This document shows positions 1-8,270 of a DNA stretch of 28,497 nt, piece by piece. The stretch is from an uncultured Mycoplasmatota bacterium. GTDB taxonomy: Bacteria > Bacillota_I > Bacilli_A > RF39 > UBA660. The position numbers and the translations under genes were made by a program. The notes beneath the pieces are model-generated. The model had not been told where the DNA came from and did not search any database. It saw only the letters and a list, made by a program, of their open reading frames with translations. The stretch is taken from NCBI GenBank assembly GCA_900546245.1, contig URBY01000014.1:1-28497 (forward strand), in the 5' to 3' direction. Position 1 is the stretch's first letter. Every line of letters begins with the position of its first letter.

Positions 1-3
1 TTA

Positions 4-35
4 AGTATACCCCCCCCCCAGAAGTGTTTTGTCAA
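4..35 (-). promoter_or_regulatory. Leftward promoter with a ten-G spacer tract
   Basis: On the minus strand a perfect -35 hexamer TTGACA (positions 35 to 30) is followed by a 20-nt spacer that ends in ten consecutive G (19 to 10), then a -10 hexamer TATACT (9 to 4). It points out of the window, so the gene it would drive is not visible. The preferred sigma-A spacing is 17 nt, so the present tract length would give a weak promoter, and losing two or three G would restore it. The hexamers and tract are read directly. Promoter function and phase variation are inference. Confidence 0.6.
10..19. repeat. Homopolymer C10/G10 tract
   Basis: Ten consecutive C on the plus strand. I saw no other G or C run of this length in the window, and such a run is very unlikely by chance at this base composition. 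Homopolymer G/C tracts are classic slipped-strand mutation sites. Read-level length heterogeneity or a sequencing error cannot be judged from one sequence. Confidence 0.9.
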
Positions 36-60
36 GAGAAAAATTTGAGCCCATTTACAA

Positions 61-98
61 AAAAAGAGATAAATCATTATTGAAATATTATCTCTTTA
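61..98 (-). terminator. Intrinsic terminator after the Ca2+ ATPase gene
   Basis: A 10-bp stem pairs 63-72 (AAAGAGATAA) with 88-97 (TTATCTCTTT) around a 15-nt loop. On the minus strand it is followed by a run of U. It lies 10 nt past the ATPase stop codon and separates that gene from the leftward promoter at 4-35. Confidence 0.75.
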
Positions 99-106
99 CT
101 AAAATA

Positions 107-2731
107 TTATACATTCTCTGTACCATATTTTTTCTTATATATAAATTTTCTAAATGAATCTATTGGAATAACAGTAATAGCAAGCATAAGCATTATTAAA
201 AATTCAAATAAAGTAAGTGATTTTGTTCTAAACATAGTACCACCAAAATAAATTAAAATTATTTGAACAATTGTAATAAATGCCATAATTAATATAAATG
301 TTTTATTTTTTTCAATATTTGAAAAAATATTAATTCTTGATGTTCTTGCTGAAAAACTATTAAATATATCTATAAATATAAATAATCCAAAGAAAGCACT
401 CATTATATATGCATTATTTGCACTTGTTCTAAATAATGAATTTATAAAATCTGATTTTAAGAAAAATAAACATAAGAAACTAGAATAAATACTTGTTACA
501 GCAATTTCACTAATCATATATCTATTTATTATTGACTCATTTTTCTTTTTAGGTTTTTCTTTCATATAGTCAATAAGTGGTGGTTCAAATGCAAATGCAA
601 GTCCTGCAAGTGTATCCATAATCATATTAATCCAAAGCATTTGAATAACAGTTACTGGTGTATCTATTCCTATAAATGGACATATTACAGATATAAAAAC
701 AGCACACATGTTTATTGTAAGTTGTACAATTAAGAACTTTCTTATACTTTTAAATATTGTTCTACCATAAAGTACTGCTTTTGATATTGATAAAAAGTTA
801 TCATCAAGTATTACAATATCACTTGCTTCTTTAGCAACTTCTGTACCACTTCCCATTGAAAAACCAACATCTGCCTTTTTAAGTGCTGGAGCATCATTTA
901 CTCCATCCCCTGTCATACCAACAACTAAATTATTCATTTTAGCAATTTTTACAAGTTTACTTTTATCTTTTGGAAGTGCTCTTGCAACTACTCTTAAATT
1001 AGGTAAAATCTTTTTTATTTCCTCATCTGTCATACTATTTAATTCATCTGAAGTAAGTGCAATATCTGTACTTTTTTCAATTAATGATAATTCTTTTGCG
1101 ATATTAATCGCAGTTTTTTTATTATCACCTGTTATCATAACAGTTTGTATTGAAGCGTCTTTCATAAGTTTAATACCTGATATTGCTTCTTTTCTTATTT
1201 CATCTTTTAAACATACTACTCCAACTAAAGATGAATTTCTAAAGTTTTTTAAATCTAAATTATTATTTGTAATAAGAACTAAAACTCTTATTCCTTTACT
1301 TGTTAATGATTCTATTTTTTCTTTTACTTTATCTTTATTTTTAAATTCTTTTCTTTCACCAAACTCATCAACATAATACTTACAATAGTCAAGTAATTTT
1401 TCTGGTGCGCCTTTTACCAAATTTATTTTATATTTATTGTCTATTTTAACTCCCGCATATTTATTTTTACTATCAAACGGAATACTATCTACTCTTCTTA
1501 CAGCACTTTTTTTATTTTGAACAAATGATAAAAGTGCTCTATCTGTTATATTACCTCCAAATATTTCATCTTTTTCTGAATCATAGTTACTATCATTGTT
1601 ACAAACAACACTAAGAGAAAATAAATCATGATATTTTTTATTATTTAACATTTCAAATTCTTCATTATATTCTTTTAAATTACCAAGTATTACGCTTGTT
1701 ACTTCTAATTTTCCTTTTGTAAGTGTACCTGTTTTATCCGTAAATAAAATATTAAGTGATCCAGATGTTTCAATACCTGTTAATTTTCTAACTAAAACAT
1801 TATCTTTAAGCATTTTTTTCATATTAGTAGATAATACTAAAGTAATCATCATTGGAAGTCCTTCAGGAACTGCGACTACTATTATAGTTACACATAATGT
1901 AAGCGCATATAATAAGTTTTTAAATAAAAATGGAATATTTACTATATCTTCTTTTATTAAATTTATATCAAAATTATTTTGAATTACAAAGACTGCAAAA
2001 AGATATGAAAAAGCCGCAACAAATGAACTAATATAACCTATTTTACTTATTGTTTTAGCTAAGGCTGCAAGTCTTAATTTTAACGGTGAATCTTCCGTCT
2101 TTTCTTTTAATTCTTCTGCTATTTCACCATACATAGTATTAACTCCAACTTTATCTACTTTAAAACATGCACTTTTAGAATATACAACTGTTCCTCTAAA
2201 TACTCTATTTTTATCAGTAATATCTCCATCTACTTTATATTTATACACTTCAGTACTTTCACCAGTAAGTGATGATTCATCAACACTTATTTCTCCATCA
2301 ATTATATAACCATCCGCAGGAATCATATCACCTGGTTCTAAAAAAACAATATCATTTACAACTATATCATCTATTTTTTCTTCTACTATTTTTCCATTTC
2401 TTTTTACTTTACATTTTATTTTAGATGCATCTTCTTGCATTTTATTAAATGCTTTTTCTGAACCATATTCTGAAAGTGATGATATAAATGTTGCGACAAA
2501 TATAGCAATCACTATTCCAAGAGTTTCAAATAAATCAAAGTCTTTAAATAAGAATACCAGTTTTATCGCAAGTGCTATTAGTAGTATTTTTATTATTGGA
2601 TCTGCTAGTGCATCAAGTAAAAAGTCTATAAATTTGTTTTGTTTTTTTTCTGTAATACTATTACTACCATATTTTTTTCTAGATTTAATTACTTCTTCAT
2701 CATTTAGTCCACTATTAAAATAATTATTCAT
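107..2731 (-). CDS. P-type Ca2+-transporting ATPase (type II, PMCA-like)
   Basis: This is an 874-residue P-type ATPase, normal length for the bacterial Ca2+ pump family, expected to export Ca2+ from the cytoplasm using ATP. Visible in order are an N-terminal cation ATPase domain, the TGES actuator motif (156-159), a PEGLP motif in M4 (289-293), the phosphorylation motif DKTGT with the acceptor Asp near 332, the hinge motif TGDGVND, and an M6 segment with N-MIMD. M5 reads QLTINMC, so the second Ca2+-site glutamate of SERCA pumps is missing. This points to a one-site, PMCA-like pump. The start has a strong AGGAGG site nine bases upstream. A monovalent or Mn2+ specificity cannot be excluded from sequence alone. 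It ends just before a strong terminator. Confidence 0.93.
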   Translation of the reverse strand: MNNYFNSGLNDEEVIKSRKKYGSNSITEKKQNKFIDFLLDALADPIIKILLIALAIKLVFLFKDFDLFETLGIVIAIFVATFISSLSEYGSEKAFNKMQEDASKIKCKVKRNGKIVEEKIDDIVVNDIVFLEPGDMIPADGYIIDGEISVDESSLTGESTEVYKYKVDGDITDKNRVFRGTVVYSKSACFKVDKVGVNTMYGEIAEELKEKTEDSPLKLRLAALAKTISKIGYISSFVAAFSYLFAVFVIQNNFDINLIKEDIVNIPFLFKNLLYALTLCVTIIVVAVPEGLPMMITLVLSTNMKKMLKDNVLVRKLTGIETSGSLNILFTDKTGTLTKGKLEVTSVILGNLKEYNEEFEMLNNKKYHDLFSLSVVCNNDSNYDSEKDEIFGGNITDRALLSFVQNKKSAVRRVDSIPFDSKNKYAGVKIDNKYKINLVKGAPEKLLDYCKYYVDEFGERKEFKNKDKVKEKIESLTSKGIRVLVLITNNNLDLKNFRNSSLVGVVCLKDEIRKEAISGIKLMKDASIQTVMITGDNKKTAINIAKELSLIEKSTDIALTSDELNSMTDEEIKKILPNLRVVARALPKDKSKLVKIAKMNNLVVGMTGDGVNDAPALKKADVGFSMGSGTEVAKEASDIVILDDNFLSISKAVLYGRTIFKSIRKFLIVQLTINMCAVFISVICPFIGIDTPVTVIQMLWINMIMDTLAGLAFAFEPPLIDYMKEKPKKKNESIINRYMISEIAVTSIYSSFLCLFFLKSDFINSLFRTSANNAYIMSAFFGLFIFIDIFNSFSARTSRINIFSNIEKNKTFILIMAFITIVQIILIYFGGTMFRTKSLTLFEFLIMLMLAITVIPIDSFRKFIYKKKYGTENV

Positions 2732-2800
2732 TCTTATTCCTCCTAAAAAATATTACGAGGATAATTATTAAATTAATACTAGTTTTAATCGACATTATTT

Positions 2801-3547
2801 TTAAAATAAAAATAAATTAATACACATAAATATAATTCCAATAATAAAGAATATGGATGTTAGTTTATAGTTTTTATATCTTTTAGATTCTGGAAGTAAT
2901 TCATAAAATGATATATGTATCATTATTCCCGCAATAAATGAAAATAATAATCCCATGAATATATCATTTACAAAGTTTTTTAGAAAGATAAACGCTATTA
3001 ATGCACCAAATGGTTCTGAAATAGCGGATATAAATGTATAAATAAATGCCTTTGATTTTTTATTTGTAGAATAATAAATTGGTACTGCAATACTTATTCC
3101 TTCTGGTAAATTATGCATAGCTATTGCGATTGCTAAACTTATTCCTAGTGTTTTATCCATACTTGATGCCATAAATGTTGCGATACCTTCTGGAATATTA
3201 TGAAGTATAATCGCAAGCATAGATATTATTCCAACTCTATATAGTTTTGTATTTTCTTTTGTTTCTGGTAAATATTTATCTATTGTCATAGATGTTAGAA
3301 CGCCAATGCACAAAAATATTAAAAATAATATAATACTTAAAAATAAATTTAGGTTATTATTAAGCATATTTAATGATTCTGGCATTAAATCTAAAAGTGA
3401 AACACATACCATAACACCAGATGCAAAAGATAACGAAGAAGTAATTATTTTATCTTTATTTTTTGATGAAAAAAATATTACAAATGTTCCTAACATAGTT
3501 GCTAAGCCTGCTAATGAAGTAATAAAAAAACTATAGAAAATATCCAC
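2801..3547 (-). CDS. ZIP-family metal transporter (ZupT-like)
   Basis: This is a membrane transporter of about 248 residues with eight hydrophobic segments. It carries the two ZIP signature helices, HNIPEGIA in TM4 and HNLPEGIS in TM5, whose His, Asn and Glu residues form the binuclear metal site. The family imports Zn2+, Fe2+ or Mn2+; the substrate cannot be told from sequence. The longest frame opens with a GTG at 3556 that lies inside the AGGTG ribosome binding site. The GTG at 3547, six bases after that site, is the better start. It lies 38 to 47 bases downstream of the DUF4097 gene with no terminator between, so the two may be co-transcribed. It precedes the Ca2+ ATPase by about 70 bases. 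Confidence 0.9.
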   Translation of the reverse strand: MDIFYSFFITSLAGLATMLGTFVIFFSSKNKDKIITSSLSFASGVMVCVSLLDLMPESLNMLNNNLNLFLSIILFLIFLCIGVLTSMTIDKYLPETKENTKLYRVGIISMLAIILHNIPEGIATFMASSMDKTLGISLAIAIAMHNLPEGISIAVPIYYSTNKKSKAFIYTFISAISEPFGALIAFIFLKNFVNDIFMGLLFSFIAGIMIHISFYELLPESKRYKNYKLTSIFFIIGIIFMCINLFLF

Positions 3548-3594
3548 TATTATCACCTAATAATATAAATGAATACTGTCTATAATTTAGAACA

Positions 3595-4497
3595 TTAATT
3601 ATTTACTTTTATATCTCCACAATTATTTTCAATCTTTAAAACTATATCTGATTTTCTATCATTATTATTTATATCATTATCTCCATAATCTGTTTTTGAA
3701 TCAATATATACATTTTTAATATTTGAAATAGTAATATCACCATAATCATCTTTAATTACTGAATTTTTATTTAAAGTGGCATTATTTATTTTTATATCAC
3801 CACAATCACAATTTAAATTTATATAATTATATACATTTTTAATTTTTATGTCTCCATAGTTATTATCCGCATTTATATTATTTACTTCATCAATTTTTAT
3901 ATCTCCCGCACTAGCATTAATTTTAGCAGTTTCAACTTTCTTTATAAAAACATCCCCATAATCATTATCTATATTAATTTCTTTTACAGTATCTACATTA
4001 ATATCACCCGATGATATTTTTGCGTTTAATATAACATTTTCAAATTTTTCTATTTTTGCATCTCCATAAGAATTTTCAATATTTATTTTTTTATCAAATG
4101 TTTCTGGTAAATATAATATAACTTTATCTACTTCATTATTAAAACAAAAACCTATGCATCCTTTTGATTCAACATTTATATTTAAATCTTCTTCGTTTGT
4201 TACTTTTAAATCATCTTTTGATTTTTCACTTCCATACATTTTTAATATTGCTTTATTATCACTTGAATTTTTTATATAAATATTAGATGAAGAAACTTTA
4301 ATATTAACATTTTTATTTATATCATCAAAACTTTCATTATATATTAAATTATTGCTTTCTCCTTTTTTAAAAAAATCAAAATTAAATGTAAATTTATTTT
4401 TATCTTTTATTGATACTACTAAAAATATAGATAATAAAATAGTAAAAATAGAACATATACATATCAAAACAATTGTTAATACTTTATTATTTTTCAT
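3595..4497 (-). CDS. DUF4097 beta-helix protein with N-terminal membrane anchor
   Basis: This 300-residue protein has one N-terminal transmembrane segment (about 7-30) and an extracytoplasmic domain of DUF4097/adhesin type. From about residue 140 the chain is built of short repeats of about 20 residues, each with a [YCAS]GD turn followed by a beta strand (YGDAKI, SGDINV, YGDVFI, AGDIKI, YGDIKI, CGDIKI, YGDITI, YGDNDI, CGDIKV). This predicts a small right-handed beta-solenoid. Its ATG overlaps the stop of the upstream XRE membrane regulator (TAATG), so the pair is translationally coupled. DUF4097 proteins often sit beside membrane or transcription regulators in Bacillota and may sense envelope state. 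That role is inference and no enzymatic motif is visible. Confidence 0.85.
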   Translation of the reverse strand: MKNNKVLTIVLICICSIFTILLSIFLVVSIKDKNKFTFNFDFFKKGESNNLIYNESFDDINKNVNIKVSSSNIYIKNSSDNKAILKMYGSEKSKDDLKVTNEEDLNINVESKGCIGFCFNNEVDKVILYLPETFDKKINIENSYGDAKIEKFENVILNAKISSGDINVDTVKEINIDNDYGDVFIKKVETAKINASAGDIKIDEVNNINADNNYGDIKIKNVYNYINLNCDCGDIKINNATLNKNSVIKDDYGDITISNIKNVYIDSKTDYGDNDINNNDRKSDIVLKIENNCGDIKVNN

Positions 4498-5090
4498 TAT
4501 TTACCTCCTTTTAAAGAAAAAATCAATTTAACTATTTCTTCAATTAATACATTTATTATGAATAAAATCCAAGTAATATGCCAAGCCATAGTTGTAAAAC
4601 TTACAATAAAATATATAACAAGTATAAATATTGTAATTATTTCATTTATTTGACTTACTAATTCTTCTTCTCTTGTTTTTTGTTTTTTCTCTTTTTTATT
4701 TAAGATGGCATTATAAATAAGAAGTCCAGTTGCAGTCGCAATTATTATTAAAAATATACATACACCAAGTATTGGTTTATTTAATGTTGCTGTTGCAAAA
4801 ATAATCCATACAGTAGATAGTATATAAAGAACTATTGATAAGCTTATTGTTTTCGCACTTTTTCTATTATCGCTAGGTGCTTTTACACTACTTTTTTCAC
4901 CTGTTAATAATTCATTCGCATCTATTTCATATAACTTACAAATAGGAATAATTTTATCAAAATCTGGTGTACTTTGATCTGTTTCCCATTTACTTACTGT
5001 TTGTCTTGATACATCTAATAATCCTGCAATTTCTTCTTGTGATAACCCTTTCTTTTTTCTTAAATCTAATAGTCTTTCTCCTAAAGACAT
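4497..5090 (-). CDS. Membrane-bound XRE-family transcriptional regulator
   Basis: This 197-residue protein has a classic XRE/HTH_3 DNA-binding domain at residues 5-60 (the stretch with LSQEEIAGLLDVSRQTVSKW). A linker follows, and then three or four hydrophobic segments from about residue 80 to the end, so the DNA-binding domain is tethered to the membrane. The start has a GAGGTG site. A TTGAAT-17-TATAAT promoter lies immediately upstream. Two CTTGAAT/CTTGAAA-containing elements lie at the -35 and just after the -10 and could be an operator for autoregulation, which is inference. Its stop overlaps the DUF4097 start, suggesting that the two proteins act as one signalling unit. Confidence 0.88.
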   Translation of the reverse strand: MSLGERLLDLRKKKGLSQEEIAGLLDVSRQTVSKWETDQSTPDFDKIIPICKLYEIDANELLTGEKSSVKAPSDNRKSAKTISLSIVLYILSTVWIIFATATLNKPILGVCIFLIIIATATGLLIYNAILNKKEKKQKTREEELVSQINEIITIFILVIYFIVSFTTMAWHITWILFIINVLIEEIVKLIFSLKGGK

Positions 5091-5112
5091 ACTTTCACCT
5101 CATTTCAAGTTC

Positions 5113-5141
5113 ATTATAAAAAAAATATAAGTTGCATTCAA
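5113..5141 (-). promoter_or_regulatory. Promoter of the XRE-DUF4097 operon
   Basis: The -35 is TTGAAT (5141-5136), the spacer is exactly 17 nt and the -10 is TATAAT (5118-5113). It lies 23 bases upstream of the regulator start codon. A second TTGACA further upstream forms an imperfect palindrome with TTTCAA and may be part of an operator. Confidence 0.75.
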
Positions 5142-5198
5142 GCATTTTAACTTTGAAATTTGTCAACTAATATTAACATTATATAATACATAAATAAA

Positions 5199-5221
5199 AA
5201 AACGAAATTAATTTTCGTTTT
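5199..5221 (-). terminator. Terminator enclosing the DUF421 stop codon
   Basis: A 9-bp stem pairs 5199-5207 with 5213-5221. On the minus strand it is AAAACGAAA with TTTCGTTTT, followed by a U run. The TAA stop of the DUF421 gene (5210-5208) lies in the five-base loop. Confidence 0.85.
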
Positions 5222-5843
5222 CTATTACATATATATCATCATCTTTATAAAATGCATAAAAAATATTATCAAGATTTATTTTCTTTTTACTTAATTCATT
5301 ATTTAACCATTTTCTTGTTTTATTAATAAATTTTAAATTATTTTCTTCTATTACACCATCAAGTACTAATGGTAATGGAAAAACATTATTATTATCATCT
5401 TGTTTTTGAAATACTGATAATTTACCATTTGTTTCTAATATTGCATAATCTACTTCTTCTATTGTTCTTATTCCTTTATCGCGTAGTTGAAGTAATAAAT
5501 CATTTAAATTATATTTTTGTTTTTTCATTTCACTAAAATTTAATTTACCATTTGATATTATTACGCTTTCTTTTCCATCTAATATATCTCTAAACTTATT
5601 ACTTTTTAATGATAAAAATGAAAATACAATTTGAAATAAAACTAGTATTAATGTTGGTACAATTACAAACCATATTGGATCTTTATAATTTTCAATACAT
5701 ATTGCGATTAATTGTGATATAAGCATTGATATAATAAAATCAAATACACCAAGTTCTCCTACTTCTCTTTTTCCCATTATTTTATATGCTATTACAACTA
5801 AAAAATAAAATAGTACTGTTCTAAAAATAATTGTCCAAATCAT
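5208..5843 (-). CDS. DUF421 (YetF-like) membrane protein
   Basis: This 211-residue protein has three N-terminal transmembrane helices (about 4-24, 35-52, 58-78) and a cytoplasmic C-terminal DUF421 domain. The diagnostic stretch is SVIISNGKLNFSEMKK, followed by LRDKGIRTIEEVDYAILETNG, of which the second part is the most conserved. YetF/YkjA/YrbG proteins of Bacillus share this architecture and are linked to membrane fluidity or spore germination, but the biochemical activity is unknown. The ATG follows an AGGTGATAAT site. It is divergent from the TIGR04086 gene with 74 bases between the start codons. A TTGAAT-18-CATAAT promoter is visible in that space (5889 to 5860). Confidence 0.88.
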   Translation of the reverse strand: MIWTIIFRTVLFYFLVVIAYKIMGKREVGELGVFDFIISMLISQLIAICIENYKDPIWFVIVPTLILVLFQIVFSFLSLKSNKFRDILDGKESVIISNGKLNFSEMKKQKYNLNDLLLQLRDKGIRTIEEVDYAILETNGKLSVFQKQDDNNNVFPLPLVLDGVIEENNLKFINKTRKWLNNELSKKKINLDNIFYAFYKDDDIYVIENEN

Positions 5844-5859
5844 ATTATCACCTATTTTT

Positions 5860-5889
5860 ATTATGATTAAATGTATAAAATTTATTCAA
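5860..5889 (-). promoter_or_regulatory. Probable promoter of the DUF421 gene
   Basis: On the minus strand TTGAAT (5889-5884) and CATAAT (5865-5860) are separated by 18 nt, 17 bases upstream of the DUF421 start codon. This is a moderate match. Confidence 0.5.
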
Positions 5890-5917
5890 AACGAATAATA
5901 TTTACTAGGTGATTAAT

Positions 5918-6280
5918 ATGAAATATTTAAAAACTATGGCTTATGAATTTATTCTAATTCTAATTTTTACTTTAATATATACTATTCTTTATTATTTTAA
6001 TATTACAAGTACTTCATTTAATAGTGTTTTAAAAATAATAAGTTTTATTCTTATATTTGTTTTAACTGGTATTAGAATTGGAAGATTAAGTAATAAAAAG
6101 GGATGGCTTGAAGGGCTTAAAATAGCTCTTATTACAATTGTTATATTCTTAGGATTATCTTTATTATTTAAATATAAAATTAATATAAAAGAAATTATTT
6201 ATTATTTAATTACTATAGTTACTTTAGTACTTTCTAGTATGATTGGAATTAATTTTAAAAAGCAAAAAAATAAGAAATAA
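5918..6280 (+). CDS. TIGR04086-family small membrane protein
   Basis: This is a 120-residue protein with four transmembrane helices and a conserved polar turn reading GRLSNKKGWLEG between helices 2 and 3, the signature of the TIGR04086 family (YrzE-like) of Bacillota. The function is unknown. Family members often lie close to tgt and queA, as here. The longest frame starts at a GTG inside the ribosome binding site AGGTG (5907-5911). The ATG at 5918, six bases after it, is the proper start. It is one of only two plus-strand genes in the window. Its stop codon lies in the loop of a bidirectional terminator shared with the opposing gene. Confidence 0.85.
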   Translation: MKYLKTMAYEFILILIFTLIYTILYYFNITSTSFNSVLKIISFILIFVLTGIRIGRLSNKKGWLEGLKIALITIVIFLGLSLLFKYKINIKEIIYYLITIVTLVLSSMIGINFKKQKNKK

Positions 6281-6292
6281 ATCTTATTTTTT
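6265..6292. terminator. Bidirectional terminator spanning two stop codons
   Basis: An 11-bp stem pairs 6265-6275 with 6282-6292 around the loop AATAAA. U runs follow on both strands. The plus-strand TAA (6278-6280) sits in the loop and the minus-strand stop (6293-6291) overlaps the base of the stem. One hairpin therefore serves two convergent genes only 10 bases apart. Confidence 0.85.
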
Positions 6293-7061
6293 ATTTTAAT
6301 TTAATATTTTCATCCATATGATAAATAGTATCTTTATTATATATATCATTAATTTTTGTATTAAAAATTACATCTTTTAATTCTCTATCTTTTACAGGCA
6401 CATATGCGCTTATAAACTCTGGTCTTAAATAAGTTTTACCATCATTACCTTTATAATATAATGGTAATATTTCATTAGTTTGCTTTTTTCCAATATACTT
6501 CTTTGGTATTTTTAAAATAACAACACCTTGTGAAAATTTATAACTATTGCAATATTTTATTTCACGAAGCATAAATGGAAAATTTCCCATTACTTGTGCG
6601 TGATTTGAATAATCTGGTTTTGGATCATTCTCATAGCAAAGTCCTTTTGTAAAAATTTCGTTTATAATTTGATCTTTAGAAAGTGAAGTTCTATGAATTG
6701 CTGTTACAAATTCTTCTTCATCATAAGAATATATTTGTTCTAATGTTTCACCAATATTTTTATCTATTTCATTATTCATTTCATTATACATTTCATCTCT
6801 ATCTTCTTTTAGATATGGAGCTTCTGGAACATTAAATCTAGGTGGTATTTTATATTTTTCACCAGAATTTTGTAACTTTTCATCCTTTTCTAAAGAAAGT
6901 AATATTCTCTCTGCTCTAAGTAATATTATCTCTTCTTTTGAAGTATTAAACATATTTACTATATAATCTTCTGTATATCCTGCCTTTTCAAATATCCTAG
7001 CTAAATCATTAGGTTTATTAATATACATAAATCTTAAATCATTTCTATTATATTTTTGCAT
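6291..7061 (-). CDS. Unknown protein, possible ADP-ribosyltransferase-like fold
   Basis: This 256-residue soluble protein was not assigned to a named family. The N-terminal third is helical and charged. From about residue 115 it reads AIHRTSLSKDQIINEIFTKG followed by L. A beta strand with His, a polar turn, then a helix ending in GL resembles the start of ADP-ribosyltransferase-like domains. A later PEFISAY segment offers a glutamate near the C-terminus, where such enzymes have a catalytic acidic residue. The resemblance is to fold only and is tentative. It starts two bases after the tgt stop, with a GGGAGA site in the end of tgt, so it is co-transcribed with tgt. It ends in the bidirectional terminator. 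A tRNA- or stress-linked role is speculation. Confidence 0.6.
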   Translation of the reverse strand: MQKYNRNDLRFMYINKPNDLARIFEKAGYTEDYIVNMFNTSKEEIILLRAERILLSLEKDEKLQNSGEKYKIPPRFNVPEAPYLKEDRDEMYNEMNNEIDKNIGETLEQIYSYDEEEFVTAIHRTSLSKDQIINEIFTKGLCYENDPKPDYSNHAQVMGNFPFMLREIKYCNSYKFSQGVVILKIPKKYIGKKQTNEILPLYYKGNDGKTYLRPEFISAYVPVKDRELKDVIFNTKINDIYNKDTIYHMDENIKLK

Positions 7062-7063
7062 AT

Positions 7064-8182
7064 TTATTTGTTTCTCCCATATTCATTTAAAAATTTTTCT
7101 TTATATTCTAATATATTATCATTTTTTATAGCTTCTCTTAAATCCTCTGTAAGTTTAATTAAAAATCTAATATTATGTATAGAAAGTAGTCTACCCGCTA
7201 ATTGTTCATTTGCGACTAATAAATGTCTAATATAAGCTTTTGTATAATGTTTACATGTATAACAATCACAATCATTTTCAATAGGAGTAAAATCCTCTTT
7301 AAATTTGGCATTCCTTAAATTCATTTTACCATGATGGGAAAAAGCATTACCATGTCTTGCGATTCTAGTTGGAAGAACGCAGTCAAACATATCAATTCCT
7401 CTAATAACTCCTTCAATAATATCAACAGGTTCTCCAACACCCATTAAATATCTAGGTTTATCATCTGGTATATATGGAATTGAATAATCTATTGCTTTAT
7501 ACATATCTTCTTTAGATTCATTATCATTCGCAACTCCACCAATACTATATCCGTCAAAATCAAGTTTAACAGTTTCTGTTGCAGAAAATTTTCTTAAATC
7601 TTCATATGCGCCACCTTGGATAATACCAAATAGTGATTGATTTTCATTATTATGTACATCTTTACCTCTTTTAGCCCATCTAAGTGTTCTTTCAATACTA
7701 TTTTTCATATATTTATAGTCTGCACTTGCTGGTGGACATTCATCAAAACTCATAGCAATATCACTATCTAATTTATTTTGTATTCCAATACTTTTTTCTG
7801 GTGTTAAAAATAATTCTCTTCCATCTATATGACTTTTAAATTTAACCCCTTCTTCACTAATATCTTTTGGTCTTGCAAGTGAGAATACTTGGAAACCACC
7901 TGAATCAGTTAATATTGGTCCATCATAATTCATAAATTTATGAAGACCTCCTGCTTTTGATACTATATCTTCACCAGGTCTAAGCCATAAATGATATGTA
8001 TTAGATAGTATTACCGCACTGTGCATTTCTTTTAATTCTTCTGGAACAAGTGTTTTAACATTCGCAAGTGTTCCTACTGGCATAAATATTGGTGTTTCAT
8101 ATGATCCATGATTTGTATGTAATATACCGTTTCTTGCTTTTGTATTTTTTTCTTGTTTTAATAATTCATATTTAATTTTCAT
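7064..8182 (-). CDS. tgt: Queuine tRNA-ribosyltransferase (tRNA-guanine transglycosylase)
   Basis: This 372-residue enzyme exchanges guanine 34 of GUN-anticodon tRNAs for the queuosine precursor preQ1. It has the bacterial TGT hallmarks: the DSGGFQVFSL motif with the catalytic-site Asp at about 93, the nucleophile region MFDCVLPTRIARHG, and a zinc site of CDCYTC plus a downstream His. Length is normal (about 370-380). The start has an AGAGGTG site. Transcription probably begins at the extended -10 at 8208-8200, giving a very short leader. QueA, which acts in the same pathway, lies 1.7 kb upstream on the same strand. The two are separated here by the 8271-8774 gene and another unknown gene. 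preQ1 synthesis genes are not in the window. Confidence 0.96.
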   Translation of the reverse strand: MKIKYELLKQEKNTKARNGILHTNHGSYETPIFMPVGTLANVKTLVPEELKEMHSAVILSNTYHLWLRPGEDIVSKAGGLHKFMNYDGPILTDSGGFQVFSLARPKDISEEGVKFKSHIDGRELFLTPEKSIGIQNKLDSDIAMSFDECPPASADYKYMKNSIERTLRWAKRGKDVHNNENQSLFGIIQGGAYEDLRKFSATETVKLDFDGYSIGGVANDNESKEDMYKAIDYSIPYIPDDKPRYLMGVGEPVDIIEGVIRGIDMFDCVLPTRIARHGNAFSHHGKMNLRNAKFKEDFTPIENDCDCYTCKHYTKAYIRHLLVANEQLAGRLLSIHNIRFLIKLTEDLREAIKNDNILEYKEKFLNEYGRNK

Positions 8183-8199
8183 AATACACCTCTAAAAGA

Positions 8200-8208
8200 A
8201 TTATAACA
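8200..8208 (-). promoter_or_regulatory. Extended -10 promoter of tgt
   Basis: TGTTATAAT on the minus strand is a perfect -10 with an upstream TG, 17 bases before the tgt start codon. No strong -35 accompanies it. Confidence 0.6.
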
Positions 8209-8214
8209 TATTTT

Positions 8215-8243
8215 TTGACTTTTTTTAATAGTTATTATATAAT
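8215..8243 (+). promoter_or_regulatory. Promoter of the 8271 gene
   Basis: TTGACT (8215-8220), a 17-nt spacer and TATAAT (8238-8243) form a near-consensus promoter 27 bases before the start codon. It is back to back with the tgt promoter. Confidence 0.8.
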
Positions 8244-8270
8244 ACTTTCACGTTTGCAGGAGGAAAAACT

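Noticed and set aside
3640..4080. Periodic DNA motif suggestive of a repeat or CRISPR array
   Set aside because: The spacing is irregular and the repeats are coding for [YCAS]GD beta-strand turns of the DUF4097 protein. There are no spacers and no cas genes.
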